Assembly (NCBI GenBank): GCA_037045155.1
Contig: JBAOIG010000005.1
Coordinates: 62,001 to 126,000 of the forward strand
Reading direction: 5' to 3'
Origin: Thermomicrobiales bacterium
GTDB lineage: Bacteria > Chloroflexota > Chloroflexia > Thermomicrobiales > CFX8
Length of the DNA: 64,000 nt
The notes under the pieces were generated by a model. It was not told where the DNA came from. It saw nothing but the letters and a program-made list of their open reading frames with translations, and ran no database searches. Shown in pieces: positions 1-7,545 of the stretch (the stretch's first letter is position 1; each line of letters starts with the position of its first letter). The translations under genes and the position numbers were made by a program.

Positions 1-333
1 GCATTCAAGAAGGCAGCGCAGTCGGCGAATCCTGTCATCCTCGAGCCGGTCATGAAGCTCGAGGTTACCGTGCCCGAGGGGTACACCGGAGATGTCATGA
101 GCGACCTGACGACCAAGCGCGGTCATGTCACCGGCATGAACCCCGGCGATGATGGCACGACCACGATCGTCGCGGATATCCCGGCTGCCGAGATTCAGCG
201 ATATGCGACCGATCTGCGATCGATTACCCAGGGCCGCGGAACGTTCCGGGTTACCTTCGATCACTATCAACAGGTCCCAGCGCACCTCACGTCGTCAATC
301 GTCGCTGCCCACAAGACTCGACACGACGGGTAG
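1..333 (+). CDS. Elongation factor G-family protein, C-terminal part
   Basis: The frame is open from base 1 and encodes the last 110 residues of an EF-G-type translational GTPase; the 5' part lies outside the window. The visible piece covers the end of domain IV and all of domain V: an ILEPVMKLEV strand, the GDVMSDLTTKRGHVTGM segment typical of the domain V start, and a C-terminal QGRGTFRVTFDHYQQVP segment. EF-G moves tRNA and mRNA on the ribosome or, in paralogues, recycles ribosomes. The GTPase domain is not visible, so canonical FusA and a paralogous EF-G-like protein cannot be told apart. A strong hairpin follows the stop codon. Confidence 0.9.
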   Translation, partial: AFKKAAQSANPVILEPVMKLEVTVPEGYTGDVMSDLTTKRGHVTGMNPGDDGTTTIVADIPAAEIQRYATDLRSITQGRGTFRVTFDHYQQVPAHLTSSIVAAHKTRHDG

Positions 334-364
334 GATCGGGTTATCCAACGCAGAAAGACCGCCC

Positions 365-400
365 GCGGGCCGGCCTGTTCGTTCGAACAGGCCGGCCCGC
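365..400. terminator. Strong hairpin after the EF-G gene
   Basis: A 17-bp GC-rich perfect inverted repeat with a 2-nt centre (effectively 15 bp with a 6-nt loop) sits between the EF-G stop and the RNase H start. No T-run follows, so it may act as a hairpin or attenuating terminator rather than a classical intrinsic one. Confidence 0.6.
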
Positions 401-416
401 CCACGAAAGGCACACG

Positions 417-866
417 ATGACCGCCGGTTCGCGTAGCCCCGCCAGTAATCAGCGGCAGTTGCTCGACGCCAACATCACACTCGTATTCGACGGTGGATCT
501 CTTGGCAATCCCGGAAAGGGATATGGCTCGTTTATCGTCCAGGGACTCATCGAGACGCCTCAACCCGTCAGGCTGGAATTCTCCGGCCGGCGAACCAACA
601 ACGAAGCCGAGTACATGACATTGATCGAAGGGTTGCGGCAGATTGCCGCTCGCGCCGAGGCCGACGGGCATCGGTTGAATGCCATAATGATTCGCGTCTA
701 TAGCGACTCGAAGCTCGTGGTCGAGCAGGTGTCTGGCCGCTGGAAGGTGAAGAGCGAGGGGTTGAGACCTCTTCATGCCGAGACGCGCTTGCTCCTTAGC
801 CGCTTTGGGTCATGGGAGCTGTCGTGGCATCCGCGCGCCGAATCAGTTCGCCGCCTCGGTCACTGA
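417..866 (+). CDS. Ribonuclease HI-like protein, probably frameshifted at its 3' end
   Basis: The protein has an RNase H fold and would cut the RNA strand of RNA-DNA hybrids in the cytoplasm. FDGGSLGNPGKGYGSF carries the first catalytic Asp (D25), NNEAEY the Glu (E65) and YSDSKLV the second Asp (D97). The read frame ends in HPRAESVRRLGH, which lacks the usual final N-x-x-A-D segment. Moving +1 near 840 gives HPRA then NQFAASVTDA and stops at 871-873, making an ATGA overlap with the next gene at 870. That overlap supports a 1-base indel. Even then the fourth catalytic Asp position reads Ala or Ser. The start has an AAAGG box 7 nt upstream. Confidence 0.75.
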   Translation: MTAGSRSPASNQRQLLDANITLVFDGGSLGNPGKGYGSFIVQGLIETPQPVRLEFSGRRTNNEAEYMTLIEGLRQIAARAEADGHRLNAIMIRVYSDSKLVVEQVSGRWKVKSEGLRPLHAETRLLLSRFGSWELSWHPRAESVRRLGH

Positions 867-869
867 CGC

Positions 870-1367
870 ATGATCGATTCTCCCACCACACCCGAGACCG
901 AGCTGCGGATGTTGCCCCTTGTTCTCGAGACTTGCGACGGCGAGTCGATCACGATCCGCGGTGGTCCGGCGCTGATTCTGGTCTATCGTGGTCACTGGTG
1001 AGCTCACTGCCGGAGACAGCTCGGCGAGCTGTCCACTGTTGCCGACACACTCCGTCTATTTCGGGCGCGCATCATCGCGATCAGCGCGGATAGCGAGGCA
1101 GGCTGTCGATCGATGGCAGAGATGACTCGTCCCCCGATCGAGCTCTTTCGCGATCCCGAAGCTCGCTGGATCCGCGCAATCAGTCGGTACGACCCAGGCG
1201 AACATGAGCACCTCGCGGCGCTGCCTGCGATGTTCGCCATCGACGAGGGCGGACAGGTTCGCTATCGTTACCTCAGCCGAAACGCGGGCGATCGTCCCTC
1301 GACGGCGTTGCTGCTCCTCGCGGCCGAGTCAATTTCTGGCATACCTAGTGGATCGGATCGATCTTGA
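870..1367 (+). CDS. Peroxiredoxin-like (AhpC/TSA redoxin) selenoprotein with Sec at TGA 999-1001
   Basis: Read through an in-frame TGA at codon 44, the frame gives a complete 165-residue redoxin. Before the TGA it reads ALILVYRGHW, after it AHCRRQLGELSTVADTL, then ARIIAISADSEAG, and PAMFAIDEGGQVRYRYLSR. Family members have YRGxWCPxCRRQL here, so the TGA sits on the peroxidatic cysteine and leaves a UxxC motif. No frame change is needed on either side. A perfect 8-bp hairpin starts 13 nt after the TGA, as expected for a bacterial SECIS. The likely role is thiol-dependent peroxide reduction or disulfide exchange in the cytoplasm. The start overlaps the proposed RNase H end (ATGA) and the end overlaps the next gene (TTGA). 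The selA/B/C/D genes are not in this window, so Sec insertion is inferred. Confidence 0.85.
1015..1033 (+). promoter_or_regulatory. Bacterial SECIS-like hairpin
   Basis: GACAGCTC (1015-1022), loop GGC (1023-1025) and GAGCTGTC (1026-1033) form a perfect 8-bp stem inside the coding sequence. The loop begins 21 nt after the TGA and opens with G. Bacterial SECIS elements recognised by SelB are small stem-loops immediately after UGA, with a guanine near the start of the apical loop and usually about 16-37 nt from the UGA. The fit is good but the loop is short. Confidence 0.7.
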
Positions 1368-2020
1368 ACCATCCCAACGGTCATGTACGACAGCGCGTCG
1401 CATCACTCTCGCTGACGATTGCGCTCGGATACATCCCGGTAGTCATGCTGACCTCGTCACTAGCATTTCGCCGGTCGAAGCCGAAGCCCACTCACGACGA
1501 CGCGTTCGCCGATCTGTTCGGCGTGCTAGCCACCCTCTACCAGGCCGCAGCGCAGATGAAGACGGAATGGCAGAACAACTGGGTTGCGCGTGCCGCCGAT
1601 AAATTGCCACTCCGCTACGGCTTCGGAAGCGCGATCGCCGAAAGCGGCGGCCATGACGTCCGATTTGCCACACGGCTCCTGCAACGCAATCGCTGGAAGG
1701 CACGGATCGATCCGCTCTTTTCCGCGACCGATATCACGAGGCTCGCGGACTTTGAATCGGTGGCCGGCTCGATCTCAGAACAACTGGCGCTGCTTGTGAG
1801 CACGCACCGGAATCGGCTTCGTGACGACGAGATTGACTGGATTGTCGCGGCAATCGAACAATTCGACGGGGCCACCCGGCACCGTCGAAAGGCTGCAGCG
1901 GTCGGTCACCTTACACCCCATGACATCGCCGCGGCAGTCTATCAACCGATCTACATCGCAATCCAGTTGAGCAATCGATTAGCCGAACGACTGTTCCGCG
2001 AGTGGGAAGCCGAACAGTAA
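1364..2020 (+). CDS. Hypothetical protein with one N-terminal membrane segment
   Basis: The protein has 218 residues from a TTG start whose TTGA overlaps the stop of the redoxin gene; an internal ATG at 1445 is an alternative. Residues about 12-34 (VASLSLTIALGYIPVVML) form one hydrophobic helix. The rest is soluble, helical and charged, with no motif I recognise (for example WQNNWVARAADKLPLRYGFG and LRDDEIDWIVAAIEQFDGAT). The overlapping start places it in one transcript with the selenoprotein, but that does not reveal a function. Confidence 0.7.
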   Translation: MNHPNGHVRQRVASLSLTIALGYIPVVMLTSSLAFRRSKPKPTHDDAFADLFGVLATLYQAAAQMKTEWQNNWVARAADKLPLRYGFGSAIAESGGHDVRFATRLLQRNRWKARIDPLFSATDITRLADFESVAGSISEQLALLVSTHRNRLRDDEIDWIVAAIEQFDGATRHRRKAAAVGHLTPHDIAAAVYQPIYIAIQLSNRLAERLFREWEAEQ

Positions 2021-2049
2021 CCCGGCCCGCCGGCGCGCGCCCCGGTGTG

Positions 2050-2079
2050 TTGTGACCTTCGCCTGCGCCATGCTATGAT
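2050..2079 (+). promoter_or_regulatory. Promoter of tRNA-Val(GAC)
   Basis: A -35 box TTGTGA (2050-2055), an 18-nt spacer and a -10 box TATGAT (2074-2079) end 9 nt before the tRNA 5' end, a normal spacing for a short tRNA leader. Confidence 0.65.
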
Positions 2080-2088
2080 TCCCCGCGC

Positions 2089-2165
<77 letters not shown>

Positions 2166-2179
2166 CATCCCAGGCAGGC

Positions 2180-2423
2180 AACGACCGGGACGAGTACCGG
2201 GACGGAGGCCACCAGAGACGCGGGATCACTGTCTGCAAGTCCCGCATGGCCGATGACCGCGAAAACCACCCGTGAGCCGGGCACCGAACCTCTGGTTGGT
2301 AGGCTGCCCCGACTGCCCTCGTTATCGGGCAACCCGAGCGACGCACTGCGTCGGAAGCAGGGTGGAACCACGCCAGACGCCTACAGCGCCTGCCGTCCCT
2401 TATGGATGGCAGGCGTTTTGTGT
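2180..2423 (+). promoter_or_regulatory. T-box riboswitch leader of thrS
   Basis: The T-box core AGGGTGGAACCACG lies at 2359-2372, followed by a 12-bp terminator. Its TGGA would pair with a UCCA tRNA 3' end, as in tRNA-Thr with discriminator U. A helix at 2220-2245 (GCGGGA/TCCCGC) probably belongs to stem I. Candidate ACC threonine specifier triplets are at 2256-2258 and 2265-2267; I cannot choose between them by eye. Uncharged tRNA-Thr should stabilise the antiterminator and raise thrS expression. The 5' limit is approximate. Confidence 0.85.
2387..2423 (+). terminator. T-box-controlled intrinsic terminator
   Basis: CGCCTGCCGTCC (2387-2398) pairs with GGATGGCAGGCG (2404-2415) around a 5-nt loop and is followed by TTTTGTGTTGT. 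It lies directly downstream of the T-box core, in the usual place. Confidence 0.85.
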
Positions 2424-2513
2424 TGTCCCGCCGAAGGGACTGCGACGATCGACGAGACGCTTATCAGCGGGGGTTGCCTGGCAGCCCATGGAGTCAGAAA
2501 GGGACGATACACA

Positions 2514-4307
2514 ATGTCCGATCACGCATCCGTATCAACCGACATTCAGACGGCAGTCGACAACCCCGAAGAGCTGGATCTCGCCAGGATGAGGCATTCC
2601 GCAGCTCATGTCCTCGCCGAGGCAATGCTCGAGATCTTCCCGGGCGCCGGTCTCGCGATCGGGCCGGCAATCGAAAATGGCTTCTACTACGACTTCGAGC
2701 TCCCGCGTTCGCTCACGCCAGAAGACCTCGACGACATCGAAAAACGCATGCGAAAGCATATCTCCGCACCCGAACGATTCCAGCGCGCGGAGCTCAGCCG
2801 AGCAGACGCGCTCGCAGCTTTCGCCGGCCAACCCTACAAGCTGGAGCTCATCCACGACCTGCCTGAGAATGAGGTCATCTCGACGTACACCAATGGCTCA
2901 TTCGTCGATCTCTGTCGCGGGCCTCATGTTGAGGACACCGGCAAGATCGGCGCGTTCAAGCTGATGAGCATCGCGGGCGCATACTGGCGGGGCGACGAAA
3001 AGCGACCGATGCTGCAACGCGTGTACGGCACCGCATGGAAAACGCAGGAGGACCTCGATGCCTATCTGCACCAGCTCGAGGAAGCTCGCCGGCGAGACCA
3101 TCGCAAACTGGGGCGCGAGCTCGGCCTGTTCACCATCTCAGATGAAATCGGAGCCGGGATTCCGATCTTCTTCCCGAAGGGCGAGATACTCCGATATCTC
3201 ATGGAGGGCTACGTCCGGGACGTTCAGACGCGTTACGGGTATGACCACGTCTGGACGGGCCACATCGTCAAGGAGGAGCTCTACCGCCGCTCTGGCCATC
3301 TGGAGCACTACTCCGATGTCATGTTCCCACCGATGGACGACGAGGGAACGGTCTATCGGCTGAAGCCGATGAACTGCCCGTCACACATGACATTGTTCAA
3401 TCAGCAGCTTCACTCATATCGCGAGCTCCCCCTACGATACGCCGAGTTCGCCACACTCTACCGTTATGAAAAGTCCGGCGAGCTGAGTGGGCTGACGCGT
3501 GTCCGATCGCTCACGCAGGACGATTGCCATATCTTCTGTACGCCGGATCAGATCGGCGTCGAGTTCGGTCGAGCGCTCGATCTGATCTCCGAAATTCTTG
3601 CAACCTACGGAATGACGGACTATCGCATCCGATTATCTCTGCGTGGTGAAGAAGGCAAGTACGTCGCCGACGACGACAAGTGGCAACAGGCCGAAGACGC
3701 GCTACGGGCCGCGCTGGATGCCAAGGAGGTCGCCTACGACCCGGTCGAAGGCGAGGCCGCGTTCTATGGCCCGAAGGCGGACTTCATGGCCAAGGATGCG
3801 CTCGGGCGGGAGTGGCAACTGTCGACGATCCAGGTCGACTTCATTCAACCCGAGCGGCTCGGCTGCAAGTACATCGGCGAAGACGGGCACGAGCACACGC
3901 CGGTCGTCATTCACCGTGCGGTGACCGGATCGACCGAGCGCTTCCTCGGCGTGATGATTGAGCACTTCGCCGGCGCGTTTCCCGTGTGGCTCGCGCCGGT
4001 CCAGGCAATCATCATTCCGATCGCCGACCGACATCAGACATATGCCGAGAGTGTTGCCCAGCGACTACGAATGCGCGGGTTCCGCGTCGAGGTGGATCTC
4101 GGCAGCGATCGCATGCAGAACAAGATCCGTGTTGCGCAGCAGCAAAAGATCCCGTTCATGCTGGTTGTCGGTGACAAAGAAGCTGAGGCAGATGCGGTTG
4201 CCGTCCGTTTGCGCTCTGGAGAAAATCTCGGCGCAACGCCAGTCGAACAATTCATCAACCTTCTCGGCGGACTCGTCGATAGCAAGTCACTGTCGCTCGT
4301 CGAGTAG
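2514..4307 (+). CDS. thrS: Threonyl-tRNA synthetase without TGS domain
   Basis: This 597-residue class II synthetase charges tRNA-Thr. The ATG at 2514 follows an AAAGGGA box; the frame is open further upstream only through the non-coding T-box leader. The N-terminal TGS domain is missing: the protein goes almost straight into the editing domain (HSAAHVLAEA with the HxxxH pair, later the VDLCRGPH cysteine region). The catalytic core follows: MKPMNCPSHM with the zinc Cys, motif 2 YRYEKSGELSGLTRVRSLTQ, DDCHIFC with the zinc His, VIHRAVTGSTERF with the third ligand and motif 3. A C-terminal anticodon-binding domain ends the protein. Expression is under the T-box. Confidence 0.97.
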   Translation: MSDHASVSTDIQTAVDNPEELDLARMRHSAAHVLAEAMLEIFPGAGLAIGPAIENGFYYDFELPRSLTPEDLDDIEKRMRKHISAPERFQRAELSRADALAAFAGQPYKLELIHDLPENEVISTYTNGSFVDLCRGPHVEDTGKIGAFKLMSIAGAYWRGDEKRPMLQRVYGTAWKTQEDLDAYLHQLEEARRRDHRKLGRELGLFTISDEIGAGIPIFFPKGEILRYLMEGYVRDVQTRYGYDHVWTGHIVKEELYRRSGHLEHYSDVMFPPMDDEGTVYRLKPMNCPSHMTLFNQQLHSYRELPLRYAEFATLYRYEKSGELSGLTRVRSLTQDDCHIFCTPDQIGVEFGRALDLISEILATYGMTDYRIRLSLRGEEGKYVADDDKWQQAEDALRAALDAKEVAYDPVEGEAAFYGPKADFMAKDALGREWQLSTIQVDFIQPERLGCKYIGEDGHEHTPVVIHRAVTGSTERFLGVMIEHFAGAFPVWLAPVQAIIIPIADRHQTYAESVAQRLRMRGFRVEVDLGSDRMQNKIRVAQQQKIPFMLVVGDKEAEADAVAVRLRSGENLGATPVEQFINLLGGLVDSKSLSLVE

Positions 4308-4330
4308 CCATTGATTCCTCGTATCCTCCG

Positions 4331-4356
4331 GGTGCTGGCGGCAGTCCGCCAGCGCC
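4331..4356. terminator. Hairpin after thrS
   Basis: GCTGGCGG (4334-4341) pairs with CCGCCAGC (4346-4353) around loop CAGT, extendable through a T-G wobble and three more G-C pairs. There is no T-run, so termination is only possible. Confidence 0.4.
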
Positions 4357-4395
4357 CGAGCGACCGGTGGCTAGCGCACGGATGAAGGGCACGGG

Positions 4396-5520
4396 ATGTT
4401 ACCAGAGGATCGTCGTGAGCGGATGCGTCGCTACCGGCTGTGGCTGGTTGTCGGCAGTCTCCTGCTTGTCACCTGGACTCTCTGGACTGCCCGTGAGGCG
4501 CTCTTCCCGTTTATCATCGGGCTGACAGTCGCCTACCTGCTCCAACCCCTCGTCAACCGCGTTCAACGCATGATTCCACCACGCGGCGTTCTGGTTCGGA
4601 TCCGACGCACTCTCGCGGTGATCGTCGTGTACGGTGTTGCGCTCGGCGTCCTCGGTCTTAGCCTCTACGTGTTCGGAACCCGGATCGCACACGAGACGAT
4701 TGACCTCGTAGAGAACATGCCCGGCTATGTTGACATGGCGCGTGATGAGTTCCAGTCCTGGAACGACTGGTATCTGGAGACAATCCCGGCAAGTGTTCGC
4801 CTGAAAATCGAGGAGAACCTCGACGAGGCCGGCCGCGTGGCTTCGTCAGCGATCCAGGCGACCCTCCTCGCGACGGTCGGCACCGTCCAGAGGGCAGTCG
4901 GACTGATCGCTGGGCTGGCTCTCCTGCCACTCTGGATCTTCTATCTGCTCAAGGACCAGGGTAAGGCGTTCGACTTCTTTTACCGGCTCTGGCCACGTCC
5001 GCTGCAGCGCGATGTTCGCAATATCGTCGGCATCGTCGACGGCGTCCTCGGGTCATACATTCGCGCCCAACTGTTCCTCGGGGTCGTTGTCGGAGTCGTG
5101 ACGCTGATCGGGCTGGTCGTCCTTGATATTAAGTACGCCGCGCCACTCGCGATCCTTGCCGGGATCTTCGAGATGGTTCCGATCCTCGGACCCTGGCTAT
5201 CGTTCATCGCAGCCGCGATCGTCGTGCTCGCAACCGACCCTGGGAAGATCTGGATCGTCGCGATCCTCTTCCTGTTGATCCAGCAAGTCGAGAATACGTT
5301 TCTGGTGCCCAAGATCCAGGGCGATGCTGTCGATATAAACCCGGCAGTCATCATGGTGCTCCTGGTCGTCGGCGGCGCGCTGATGGGCGTCATCGGTGTC
5401 GTCGCAGTCGTGCCTCTTGCTGCGATCGCGAGAGACGTTTTCATCTACGTCTATAACCGGCTGACGGAGGAAGCTCACAGCAGCGACGCACTCCCCCCTC
5501 ACGGCCATATTCCCGAATAG
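4396..5520 (+). CDS. AI-2E family transporter (YdbI/PerM/YtvI type)
   Basis: A 374-residue inner-membrane protein of the AI-2E exporter family, whose members export autoinducer-2 or act as Na+/H+ antiporters; the substrate here is unknown. Paired N-terminal helices begin with LWLVVGSLLLVTWTLWTAREALFPFIIGLTVAY. An extracytoplasmic linker of about 100 residues follows, then the conserved C-terminal helix bundle with GIFEMVPILGPWLSFIAAAIV and QQVENTFLVPKIQGDAVDINP, family hallmarks. It stands alone between the thrS hairpin and a terminator shared with the next, convergent gene. Confidence 0.85.
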   Translation: MLPEDRRERMRRYRLWLVVGSLLLVTWTLWTAREALFPFIIGLTVAYLLQPLVNRVQRMIPPRGVLVRIRRTLAVIVVYGVALGVLGLSLYVFGTRIAHETIDLVENMPGYVDMARDEFQSWNDWYLETIPASVRLKIEENLDEAGRVASSAIQATLLATVGTVQRAVGLIAGLALLPLWIFYLLKDQGKAFDFFYRLWPRPLQRDVRNIVGIVDGVLGSYIRAQLFLGVVVGVVTLIGLVVLDIKYAAPLAILAGIFEMVPILGPWLSFIAAAIVVLATDPGKIWIVAILFLLIQQVENTFLVPKIQGDAVDINPAVIMVLLVVGGALMGVIGVVAVVPLAAIARDVFIYVYNRLTEEAHSSDALPPHGHIPE

Positions 5521-5538
5521 CCTCCAGTTCGGAGGCTA
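5518..5538. terminator. Compact bidirectional terminator built from two stop codons
   Basis: TAGCCTCC (5518-5525), loop AGTTC and GGAGGCTA (5531-5538) form a perfect 8-bp stem. The left arm begins with the TAG of the transporter gene and the right arm ends with the complement of the TAG of the convergent zinc-ribbon gene, so both stops lie in the stem. Confidence 0.5.
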
Positions 5539-5988
5539 CCGTCGGATATCCGACTCATCCGCGGCGAAGATCGACGCGAGCTCGGCAATGAATCGCTCGT
5601 CGTCATCGATCTCCATCTGGTAGGCGGCATCATCCGCGCCGAGGGGGCTTGCGGGGAGCGAGAAGCGCACCCAGCCCTCGGCAGCCGCCACACACACGAA
5701 CTCGGTCACCCGGATTTCAAATTTCGCGTAGGTGACTGGCGGCGCGAGAATCTTGTAGTACCGCTCGCCCATCCCGTTCGCGGTCCAGATTTGACGGATC
5801 ATCTGACGGTGACGCGCTGCGATTCCCGACGTGCTCAGCTCCTGCGCGAGAAAGCCGCGCACGAACGCTGACATCCAGCCCAGCTCACGCATCTCATCGG
5901 AGCAGATCGGACAGAGCCCGCCCGGAGCATCCGGATAGTCAAATGAACGTTTGCATCGGTAACACCACAGGAATGTGCGCTTTGCCAT
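5536..5988 (-). CDS. Hypothetical zinc-ribbon protein
   Basis: A 150-residue protein beginning MAKRTFLWCYRCKRSFDYPDAPGGLCPICSDEM. The two CxxC knuckles (C9/C12 and C26/C29) look like a zinc ribbon. The remainder is mixed alpha/beta with an acidic C-terminus and no motif I know. It is monocistronic and convergent with the transporter gene. A role in nucleic-acid or protein binding would be a guess from the ribbon alone. Confidence 0.7.
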   Translation of the reverse strand: MAKRTFLWCYRCKRSFDYPDAPGGLCPICSDEMRELGWMSAFVRGFLAQELSTSGIAARHRQMIRQIWTANGMGERYYKILAPPVTYAKFEIRVTEFVCVAAAEGWVRFSLPASPLGADDAAYQMEIDDDERFIAELASIFAADESDIRR

Positions 5989-6134
5989 GGTCTATGCTAA
6001 ACCGCCTCGAATGCTGGATACTTGCCAGCGGCCACTGTCTCGTTTCGGCTGATTCGATTGAGGCCAACGCGTCAGCGGGATGACCCGGCAAGGCCCCGCA
6101 TCAGTTGATCCATCGCCAAGGATACAGGAGACTA

Positions 6135-6494
6135 ATGCTCGCACTACATAACGCCTTGTACACGACGCTATTGATGCTGACGGGCGGGCTCACGGTGTGG
6201 GCCTTTTTTCTGCTAATCACTGGACGTCCGATCGACGGAGCCTATCGGTCGACATATGTGCTGATGATCGGCGCTGCGATCGGCCAGGGCATCGTTGGGA
6301 TCGTGATGCTCCTGGAGGGTCTCCGACCTGGACAGAGCTTTCACTTCCTCTACGGCATCAGTCTGGTTGTGTTCACCGGATTCGGCTACGCCTGGGCAAC
6401 GCGGGGGGACGCCAGACGGGAGACCGTCACATTGGCTGTTGCCGCGCTCGCCGCGTTCGGGCTGATCCTTCGAGCGGCCGCGACCGCCCACTAA
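6135..6494 (+). CDS. Small four-helix membrane protein
   Basis: The protein has 119 residues from the ATG at 6135, chosen for its AGGAGA box 3-4 nt upstream over a TTG at 6105. Four hydrophobic segments are visible: ALYTTLLMLTGGLTVWAFFLL, YVLMIGAAIGQGIVGIVMLL, FLYGISLVVFTGFGYAW and VTLAVAALAAFGLILRAA. There are no catalytic motifs. It is convergent with the bc-complex operon and may or may not be functionally linked to it. Confidence 0.7.
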   Translation: MLALHNALYTTLLMLTGGLTVWAFFLLITGRPIDGAYRSTYVLMIGAAIGQGIVGIVMLLEGLRPGQSFHFLYGISLVVFTGFGYAWATRGDARRETVTLAVAALAAFGLILRAAATAH

Positions 6495-6506
6495 GTGAGC
6501 GGTCGC
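6480..6506. terminator. Hairpin overlapping the 3' end of the small membrane gene
   Basis: GCGACCGC (6480-6487) pairs with GCGGTCGC (6499-6506) around an 11-nt loop that contains the TAA stop. It lies between convergent genes and has no clear T-run. Confidence 0.35.
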
Positions 6507-6545
6507 GTCTCTCAGGGCTTCATTGCGACAGGCGCCAGCCGAAGT

Positions 6546-6665
6546 CTATTCCTCGTCGGATTTCCGGTCAGCCCAGCGCTGGACGACATGTGTCAGCCAG
6601 ATGCCGACGATCATCAGTGGGAAGACGAGCAACAGCTCCATCTGCTCGGTTGCGCGAAATAGCAT
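6546..6665 (-). CDS. 39-residue single-pass membrane peptide at the end of the bc operon
   Basis: It starts MLFRATEQMELLLVFPLMIV and continues through a hydrophobic helix to a basic, then acidic tail (WADRKSDEE). The ATG at 6665 has a GAGAGGG box about 5 nt upstream. It lies 31 nt after the dihaem cytochrome c gene on the same strand. One helix plus a short polar tail resembles the tiny accessory subunits of bc and b6f complexes, so a structural role in the complex is plausible. This is inferred from position and size only. Confidence 0.6.
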   Translation of the reverse strand: MLFRATEQMELLLVFPLMIVGIWLTHVVQRWADRKSDEE

Positions 6666-6696
6666 CGGTCGCCCTCTCTTCGCCTGTGTGACGGCG

Positions 6697-7470
6697 CTAC
6701 TGCAGCGTCTTAATGAAGGCGATGACCGCGTTGATTTCGTCATCGCTCAACTGGAACGGCGGCATGACCGGCGCGAAGCCCTTCACGATCTTGGCTCCGG
6801 GCTGAAGAATCGATTCCTTGATGTACGCGTCGTCGGCTGTCACCGTCGACCCGTCCTCGAGCGTCACCTCGTGACCGTAAAGTCCCTTCCAGGACGGTCC
6901 GGTCTTCGGCGTGCCGTCGATTGAGTGGCACGCGGCGCACTTCTCCTGATAGATCTGCTGGCCCTGCTGGGCGAGCGGGTCCGAGATAGGCGACGCTGCC
7001 GATGTGGGCACCGGCGGCGGTGTCGGAGCAACGCCACCATGTTGCGACAGGACATATGCGTCGACCTTGGCCCAGTCACCGCTGTGGATCAGGTTCAGCA
7101 CATCAGTAACCTGCTGCTCGGACAGCGGGCCACCGTCTGCCTGTCCCCAGGCGGGCATGATCGTCGGGCCGCCGCGCTCCAGAGTCTTGCGCAACACTGG
7201 CTCGCGCTGATCCCAGGCGGTTCCGGCTTCCTGGTTCAACGCGACATTCAGCGGGACACCTCGGCGTCCCTGTGCGCTGCCGTCCGGTCCGTGACATTCA
7301 ACGCAGAACTGCGAGAAGATCGCCATGCCCCGGTCGACCGACTCGGTGAGCTTTTCTTCCTCAGCTGAGCTCCGCCGGTGTGGTTCGTTGAAGAGGTAGA
7401 TTATGACCAGCGACGCAATGACGACCAATCCGATCGCAACAAATGCCGCTTGACGTTGAGACGATCCCAC
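6697..7470 (-). CDS. Membrane-anchored dihaem cytochrome c of the bc complex
   Basis: The 257-residue protein has an N-terminal membrane anchor (residues 8-28) and two c-type haem sites, CVECH (56-60) and CAACH (178-182). Likely axial methionines are in TIMPAWG (M105) and APVMPPF. A Pro/Ala-rich linker near residues 147-165 separates the two cytochrome domains. It follows the Rieske and cytochrome b genes, so it probably takes electrons from the Rieske centre and passes them to a terminal oxidase on the outer face of the membrane. Confidence 0.92.
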   Translation of the reverse strand: MGSSQRQAAFVAIGLVVIASLVIIYLFNEPHRRSSAEEEKLTESVDRGMAIFSQFCVECHGPDGSAQGRRGVPLNVALNQEAGTAWDQREPVLRKTLERGGPTIMPAWGQADGGPLSEQQVTDVLNLIHSGDWAKVDAYVLSQHGGVAPTPPPVPTSAASPISDPLAQQGQQIYQEKCAACHSIDGTPKTGPSWKGLYGHEVTLEDGSTVTADDAYIKESILQPGAKIVKGFAPVMPPFQLSDDEINAVIAFIKTLQ

Positions 7471-7545
7471 TCGCGTTAGTCTCTCTCTACCTTCATCACC
7501 AGCGAACCGGTGATCCGAACGCCGACGATCCCAGCGATGCGACCG

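Noticed and set aside
2253..2513. Coding extension of thrS upstream of ATG 2514
   Set aside because: The stretch is the T-box leader with core and terminator; the family has no such N-terminal sequence.
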